DNA from: Fidelibacterota bacterium
GTDB taxonomy: Bacteria > Pseudomonadota > Alphaproteobacteria > Rhodospirillales > Rhodospirillaceae
DNA: 64,000 nt
NCBI GenBank assembly: GCA_947475895.1
Contig: CANJMF010000001.1
Span: 62,001 to 126,000, forward strand
Reading direction: 5' to 3'
Position 1 is the stretch's first letter. Each line of letters starts with the position of its first letter. The notes under the pieces were generated by a model. The model ran no database searches. It worked only from the letters and a program-made list of their open reading frames with translations, and was not told the origin of the DNA. Positions 59,302 through 64,000 of this stretch are shown piece after piece. Both the position numbers and the translations under genes were made by a program.

Positions 59302-59323
59302 CCCGCGAACGCCGCGGGGTATG
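59297..59323 (-). terminator. Terminator after rplS
   Basis: Read leftwards CATACCCCGCG pairs perfectly with CGCGGGGTATG (11 bp, 5-base loop) and is followed by CTATTTTAG. It lies 32 bases past the rplS stop and separates the rpsP-rimM-trmD-rplS transcript from leuCDB. Confidence 0.82.
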
Positions 59324-59354
59324 TAGTTTCGCAAACGACGATGAGGAAGCGCGA

Positions 59355-59741
59355 CTATTCCTTCGCGCCGTCATTGGCGTTGTTCATGCCTTCTTCCGCG
59401 ATGCGGGCCGAGCGGCCGCGACGATCACGCAAGTAGTAGAGCTTCGCGCGGCGGACGCGGCCGCGACGCACGACTTCAATTTTGTCGACGATGGGTCCGT
59501 ACAGCGGGAACACGCGTTCGACGCCTTCGCCGAAAGAGATTTTGCGGACTGTGAACGCCGAGTTCACGCCCGAGTTCTTGCGCGCGATGCAGATGCCTTC
59601 ATAGGCCTGGGTACGTTCGCGCTGACCTTCGACGACCTTCACGTGAACGCGAAGGGTGTCGCCGGGAGAGAATTCCGGCACGGCGCGCTTGGCCACCAAT
59701 TCATTGAGATGGTCTTGTTCGATCTTCTGTAGGGTATTCAT
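59355..59741 (-). CDS. rplS: 50S ribosomal protein L19
   Basis: 128 residues, slightly longer than the E. coli protein because of a C-terminal acidic tail ([16 protein letters not shown]). The core [41 protein letters not shown] and [18 protein letters not shown] is characteristic. L19 sits at the 30S-50S interface. AAGGAA ribosome site. Last gene of the rpsP operon. Confidence 0.98.
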   Translation of the reverse strand: MNTLQKIEQDHLNELVAKRAVPEFSPGDTLRVHVKVVEGQRERTQAYEGICIARKNSGVNSAFTVRKISFGEGVERVFPLYGPIVDKIEVVRRGRVRRAKLYYLRDRRGRSARIAEEGMNNANDGAKE

Positions 59742-59806
59742 GGTGTTCGTTCCTTACTTAGCTATCTTTTTGCTTCTTGTTTGGGTCGTTTTTTTGGTCG
59801 CGTCTC

Positions 59807-60532
59807 TTACTTGGTCTTCTCTTTTTCCACATAACGCGCCCACAAATCGGGGCGGCGTTTCTGGGTAATCTCTTCTGCTTGCGCCTTACGCCATGCTTTT
59901 ACATTGGCATGGTGTCCGGACTTGAGCACCTCGGGCACCTCGCGCTCCTTCCAGGGATCGGGGCGCGTGTAGTGCGGGTATTCCAACAAGCCCGTCTCGA
60001 AACTTTCGTCCTCTAAACTCTCGATCTTGCCGACGACACCGGGCAGCAAACGCACCACCGCATCAAGCAACATGATCGCCGCCGGCTCGCCCCCTGAGAG
60101 GATGAAGTCGCCGAGGCTGACTTCTTCAACTGCATGGGCCTCGAGCAAACGTTGGTCGACGCCTTCGAAGCGGCCGCAGATCAAAGTCACGCCAGGTTCC
60201 GCCGCCAGCGACCGGACACGCGCCTGATCCAACACACGTCCGCGCGGGCTGAAATAAATCAGCGGCCGACCGGCGGTATGAGAGGCAGTCACGGCAGCGT
60301 CCAAAACGTCGGGCCGCATCACCATTCCGGCGCCGCCTCCAAACGGAGCGTCGTCGACGGTGCGGTGTTTATCGCGCGCGAAGCTGCGAATGTCCACCGT
60401 TTCAAGCGACCACACTTTGTCCGCTAAAGCCTTGCCAGCTAAGGATATTCCCAGGGGACCCGGAAACATTTCCGGGAACAGCGTCAAGACCTTCGCGTGG
60501 AATCCTGCGGGCGTGTCGGTGTCAGGCGGCAT
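59807..60532 (-). CDS. trmD: tRNA (guanine-37-N1)-methyltransferase
   Basis: Methylates G37 to prevent frameshifting. 241 residues with the SPOUT trefoil-knot motif [25 protein letters not shown] and [16 protein letters not shown], and the C-terminal [21 protein letters not shown]. Overlaps the rimM stop by 11 bases. Confidence 0.98.
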   Translation of the reverse strand: MPPDTDTPAGFHAKVLTLFPEMFPGPLGISLAGKALADKVWSLETVDIRSFARDKHRTVDDAPFGGGAGMVMRPDVLDAAVTASHTAGRPLIYFSPRGRVLDQARVRSLAAEPGVTLICGRFEGVDQRLLEAHAVEEVSLGDFILSGGEPAAIMLLDAVVRLLPGVVGKIESLEDESFETGLLEYPHYTRPDPWKEREVPEVLKSGHHANVKAWRKAQAEEITQKRRPDLWARYVEKEKTK

Positions 60533-61088
60533 CTCCGCCTCTCTCCTTCTCCTCGTTCAACGCTTCGTCCAAGTTCTCCGCGTCCTCGAACAATCCGGGG
60601 ACGGGATTGAGCGCAATCTTGCCGGCGACGAGATCGACATTCGCCACGACGCTCGGATTGAAAGGCACGACAATCGCCTGTCCGTCCGCCGCTTTGATCT
60701 CCATCACATCGCCTGCGCCGAAGTTATCGACCGCTGTCGCAAGGCCGAGCGCCGTGCCGTCCGTCAACTCTACCGCGAGGCCGACGAGGTCGGCGAAGTA
60801 GAAGCTTCCGTCGTCGGGTGCGGGGAGCTTCGCGCGCTCCACAAACAGTTCGACACCCTTCAGCGCTTCGGCCGCGTTGCGATCAACAACGCCGTTTAAC
60901 TTTGCGATCACCACCCCTTGGTGAAAGCCCGTAACCGTCACCGCGAATGATCTGCCGTCTTTGGATGTGAGCGGCCCATAGGCCGCCACGTCGGCAGGAA
61001 CTTCGGTGAACGGCTTGATCCGCACTTCGCCGCGCACGCCTTTGACGCCAACGATGACGCCAAGGCAAATGCGCGGGTCGCGACTCAC
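60522..61088 (-). CDS. rimM: Ribosome maturation factor RimM
   Basis: A 188-residue 30S assembly factor that binds S19. The N-terminal RimM domain begins [24 protein letters not shown] and the PRC-barrel begins near [36 protein letters not shown] is the C-terminal strand. A long acidic tail ([19 protein letters not shown]) follows. Lies 3 bases after rpsP. Confidence 0.96.
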   Translation of the reverse strand: MSRDPRICLGVIVGVKGVRGEVRIKPFTEVPADVAAYGPLTSKDGRSFAVTVTGFHQGVVIAKLNGVVDRNAAEALKGVELFVERAKLPAPDDGSFYFADLVGLAVELTDGTALGLATAVDNFGAGDVMEIKAADGQAIVVPFNPSVVANVDLVAGKIALNPVPGLFEDAENLDEALNEEKERGGDAA

Positions 61089-61091
61089 ATC

Positions 61092-61475
61092 TTATTCCGC
61101 GGCCGGAGCCGGGGCCGCAGCAGCTTCGGCTGCCGCTTTCGCAGCTTCCTCGGCGAGCTTTAGGCGCTCTTGTGCTTTCGCACGCGGTTTGTCCTGCTTC
61201 GTCTGCGTCGGGATTTCCGGCATCGTGGTGATGCCGGTCTTCACCAAAAGACGCTGCACGCGATCAGTGGGCAATGCGCCCAAGCCGATCCAATGCTTGA
61301 TGCGCTCTTCTTTGAACGTGAGATGTTCTTTGTGATCTTTCGCCACGCGCGGATTGTAGGTGCCGACCTTCTCAATGAAGCGGCCATCGCGCGGGCTGCG
61401 CGAGTCAGCGACGACGAGGCGGTAGTAGGCTTGCTTCTTGGCGCCGACGCGCGAAAGACGAATTTTAAGTGACAT
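61092..61475 (-). CDS. rpsP: 30S ribosomal protein S16
   Basis: 127 residues: the conserved [20 protein letters not shown] and [13 protein letters not shown] core, then an Ala/Lys/Glu-rich C-terminal extension (about 85-127) common in alphaproteobacteria. First ribosomal gene of the operon, 36 bases after ffh. Confidence 0.97.
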   Translation of the reverse strand: MSLKIRLSRVGAKKQAYYRLVVADSRSPRDGRFIEKVGTYNPRVAKDHKEHLTFKEERIKHWIGLGALPTDRVQRLLVKTGITTMPEIPTQTKQDKPRAKAQERLKLAEEAAKAAAEAAAAPAPAAE

Positions 61476-61511
61476 ATGATCTCCTGTGATCGTTGCGAGT
61501 GTCTATTGGAA

Positions 61512-62939
61512 TTATCTTTTGCCGAACGGAAAGCCGCCAGGACGCTGGCCAAGCCCTCCGGGTAAACCTGGTAGCGAGCCGGGAGCCGCACCGCCGCCGC
61601 CGAACATGCCGGCGAGCGCACCCATGCCGCCCATTTTCTTCATGCGCTTCATCATCGTTTCCATTTGCTGATGTTGCTTCAGCAGTTTGTTGACGTCGGC
61701 AACCGTGGTGCCCGAACCCGTGGCGATGCGCTGCTTGCGCGAGGCTTTGATGAGGTCGGGAACACGGCGCTCCTTCGGCGTCATGGATTGGATGATGGCT
61801 TCAAGGCGCTTGAATTGTTTGGGGTCGAGATCGACGCCGCCCTTCATTTGCTTCATGGCCGTACCCATGCCGGGGATCAGGCCGAGAAGGCCTTTCATAT
61901 CGCCCATACGTTGGATTTGCTGAAGCTGCGAGAGCATATCGGTGAGATCGAATTTTCCGGCGGCCATGCGCGCGGCCGCTTTTTCGGCTTCGGCTTGATC
62001 GATATTCGCAACGGCTTTCTCGACGAGGCTGACGACGTCGCCCATGCCGAGAATGCGGCCGGCGATACGCTCCGGGCTGAACACATCAAGGGCGTCGATT
62101 TTTTCGCCGACGCCGATAAGTTTGATGGGACGGCCGGTGACCGCGCGCATAGAGAGAGCAGCGCCGCCGCGCGCATCGCCGTCGACGCGCGTGAGAACGA
62201 TTCCGGTAATGCCGATTTTTTCGTTGAACGATGTTGCCGTCGTCACCGAATCTTGGCCGATCATGGCGTCGGTCACGAGCAATGTTTCGTGCGGTTTGAT
62301 GATATCGCGCAGCGCGACGATCTCGGTCATCATCGCTTCGTCGATGGTGAGGCGGCCGGCGGTATCGAACAGCACCACATCGAAGCCGCCGCGGCGCGCT
62401 TCGTCGAGGCCGCGCTTGGCGATATCGATCGGCTGTTGGCCGGCGACGATCGGCAGTGAAATGACGCCCGCTTGTTTGCCGAGGATGGCGAGCTGCTCCT
62501 GCGCGGCCGGGCGATAGGTATCGAGCGACACCATCAGCACGCGCTTGCGGTCTTTGTTTTGCAGACGATTGGCGATTTTGCCGGTGGTCGTGGTTTTACC
62601 GGAACCTTGCAGACCCACCATAAGCACCGCGACCGGCGCGGGTGCTGCGAGGTCAACGCCTTGCGCCGCGTCCTCGCCGCCCAACATGGCGATGAGTTCG
62701 TCGTGCACGATTTTGACGACCAACTGACCGGGCGTGACCGACTTGATGACCGCTTCGCCGACAGCCTTCTCGCTGACCTTGGCGATGAAGTCTTTCACAA
62801 CCGGCAACGCGACGTCGGCTTCAAGCAGCGCCACGCGCACATCGCGCATGGCCGCCGTCACGTCGGCTTCCGTCAACGCGCCGCGCCGTGTGAGCTTGTT
62901 CAGCGCAGCGCCAAGTTTGTCGGTTAGCGTATCAAACAT
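61512..62939 (-). CDS. ffh: Signal recognition particle protein
   Basis: The SRP54 GTPase, 475 residues. N domain 1-85, G domain with GLQGSGKTTT at 109-118, DTYRPAAQEQL and DTAGRL, then the Met-rich M domain (about 330-450, MKKMGGMGALAGMFGGG) that binds signal peptides and the SRP RNA encoded at 10900-10995. The Gly/Pro-rich C-terminus is normal. It is the first gene of the ffh-rpsP-rimM-trmD-rplS run. Confidence 0.98.
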   Translation of the reverse strand: MFDTLTDKLGAALNKLTRRGALTEADVTAAMRDVRVALLEADVALPVVKDFIAKVSEKAVGEAVIKSVTPGQLVVKIVHDELIAMLGGEDAAQGVDLAAPAPVAVLMVGLQGSGKTTTTGKIANRLQNKDRKRVLMVSLDTYRPAAQEQLAILGKQAGVISLPIVAGQQPIDIAKRGLDEARRGGFDVVLFDTAGRLTIDEAMMTEIVALRDIIKPHETLLVTDAMIGQDSVTTATSFNEKIGITGIVLTRVDGDARGGAALSMRAVTGRPIKLIGVGEKIDALDVFSPERIAGRILGMGDVVSLVEKAVANIDQAEAEKAAARMAAGKFDLTDMLSQLQQIQRMGDMKGLLGLIPGMGTAMKQMKGGVDLDPKQFKRLEAIIQSMTPKERRVPDLIKASRKQRIATGSGTTVADVNKLLKQHQQMETMMKRMKKMGGMGALAGMFGGGGAAPGSLPGLPGGLGQRPGGFPFGKR

Positions 62940-63110
62940 CGTTTTCCACGAATCCTTTTAGCCAAACGAAAAACGCGCCCGTGTGCGTAATCGCAGACGA
63001 ACGGCCCCCGAGAGGCAGCAAAAACCCGGAATGTCAGGCTTGAGCGGGCGGAGATGTACGGCGGAGATGGTCCGGAGTCAAGGAAGGGACAGGTGCGTTT
63101 AAATAGCCAG

Positions 63111-64000
63111 CTATTTTAACCTGCGCCTTAATAATACATAGCCAACTATCCCAGAAACCAAGGATCCGACCAGAACGCCCATTTTAACCTCGGCCAGGTG
63201 CTCGGGCGTAGCAAAGGCCAAATTGCCGATGAAGAGGCTCATGGTGAAACCAATGCCCGTCAGGACGGCGACGCCGTAAAACTGGAAGGCGCTGGCATCG
63301 GCGGACAAGCGCACCCATCCGAATGCGCGGGCGGCATAACTGATGGCGAGGACGCCGACCTGTTTGCCCAGGAAGAGGCCCGCGATGATGCCGAGCGTGA
63401 CGGGGTGCGCGAGTGCATCCCACGTGATGCCGGCGAAACTGACGCCGGCATTGGCGAAGGCAAACACCGGCAGAATGAAATAGGTCACCCAGGGATGAAT
63501 CGCGTGTTCCACGGTGAGGAGCGGCGAGCGACCCGCAGCATCATGATTGGCGGGAATCATGAGCGCGGTGATGACGCCGGCCATGGTTGCATGAACGCCC
63601 GATTGCAGCACGGCCGCCCAAAGAACCGCGCCAATCATCATATAAATCCATACTTTCCGCACGTTCAGGCGATTGAGCGCAAACATTGCGACGACACAAA
63701 TCGCCGCGACACCGAGCGCCAATCCCGACAGATCGGCCGTATAGAACAGCGCGATGATGAGAATGGCGCCGAGGTCATCAATGACAGCGAGCGCCGTGAG
63801 GAAAATCTTGAGCGAACGGGGCACACGGCTGCCAAGCAACGCCATAACGCCCAGGGCAAACGCGATGTCGGTGGCCGCGGGAATCGCCCAGCCGACGTGA
63901 TAGGCCGGGTGGCTCCAATTGATCGCCGTGTAAATGAGCGCAGGGCCGGCCATGCCGCCAGCGGCTGCCAGAATCGGCAACGCGGCCTTGGCGCGAGTCG
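63111..64000 (-). CDS. nhaA: Na+/H+ antiporter NhaA, N-terminus outside the window
   Basis: The visible 296 codons run to the window edge without a start. WAIPAATDIAFALGVMALLGS and ALAVIDDLGAILIIALFYT carry the paired Asp residues of the NhaA ion site; the remaining helices match the C-terminal half of the family. Compared with E. coli NhaA (388 residues) about the first 90 residues are missing upstream. NhaA exchanges Na+ for 2 H+ at alkaline pH. The 171-base gap between it and ffh contains no gene; a short AT-rich inverted repeat (AAATAGC CA GCTATTT, 63101-63116) overlaps the stop and could assist termination. Confidence 0.95.
   Translation of the reverse strand, partial: TRAKAALPILAAAGGMAGPALIYTAINWSHPAYHVGWAIPAATDIAFALGVMALLGSRVPRSLKIFLTALAVIDDLGAILIIALFYTADLSGLALGVAAICVVAMFALNRLNVRKVWIYMMIGAVLWAAVLQSGVHATMAGVITALMIPANHDAAGRSPLLTVEHAIHPWVTYFILPVFAFANAGVSFAGITWDALAHPVTLGIIAGLFLGKQVGVLAISYAARAFGWVRLSADASAFQFYGVAVLTGIGFTMSLFIGNLAFATPEHLAEVKMGVLVGSLVSGIVGYVLLRRRLK

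Overview
The window is a dense, GC-rich chromosomal segment from an alphaproteobacterium. The support is gene content and order: ffs-dnaX-ebfC-recR, a five-gene atpHAGDC operon without the Fo membrane genes, DUF484-xerC, mdh/sucCD/sucAB-lpd, sdhCDAB, and ffh-rpsP-rimM-trmD-rplS followed by leuCDB. Genus cannot be read from sequence alone. I see no tRNA, 16S/23S rRNA, CRISPR array, transposase or phage gene.

Layout. 1-8.9 kb: dapD tail, dapE, a membrane protein, truA, a GNAT acetyltransferase, fmt-def, a DUF4139 secreted protein, rmuC and a DUF4136 lipoprotein. 8.3-11 kb: recR, ebfC, dnaX and the SRP RNA, all leftward. 11.1-17.6 kb: rightward envelope cluster gpmI, envC-like, ctpA, YibQ-like, rppH. 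17.6-23.4 kb: a ferritin-like diiron protein and the F1-ATPase operon. 23.6-28.3 kb: priA diverging from tal, DUF484, xerC. 28.3-30.5 kb: a small accessory islet holding two genes that each carry one premature stop codon (a PhyH-family oxygenase and a family 2 glycosyltransferase), bounded by REP-like palindromes. 30.5-41 kb: the leftward TCA block mdh, sucCD, sucAB-lpd, interrupted by a 2OG-Fe(II) oxygenase and a PagL-like lipid A deacylase. 41-46.6 kb: ChaN-like lipoprotein, zapE, a DHH phosphoesterase, a small lipoprotein and two duplicated TPR proteins. 46.6-50 kb: sdhCDAB. 50-56 kb: a Gly/Ala-rich secreted protein, a CitE-like lyase, a LysE exporter, asd, a DUF962 protein and a 572-residue protein made almost wholly of about 68 eight-residue repeats. 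56-64 kb: leuCDB, then rplS, trmD, rimM, rpsP, ffh, and a truncated nhaA.

How it fits together. Most of the window is core metabolism and information processing: lysine/threonine and leucine synthesis (dapD, dapE, asd, leuBCD), the second half of the TCA cycle (odh complex, sucCD, sdh, mdh), ATP synthase, initiator-tRNA and nascent-chain processing (fmt, def), co-translational targeting (ffs and ffh) and division-associated envelope remodelling (envC-like, ctpA, YibQ-like). The least explained parts are the octapeptide-repeat protein (54143-55861) with a palindrome in its upstream region, the two interrupted genes at 28.3-30.4 kb, overlapping alternative hairpins just before leuC, and a tandem 16-bp repeat in front of asd. 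The octapeptide-repeat gene is the best candidate for something undescribed.
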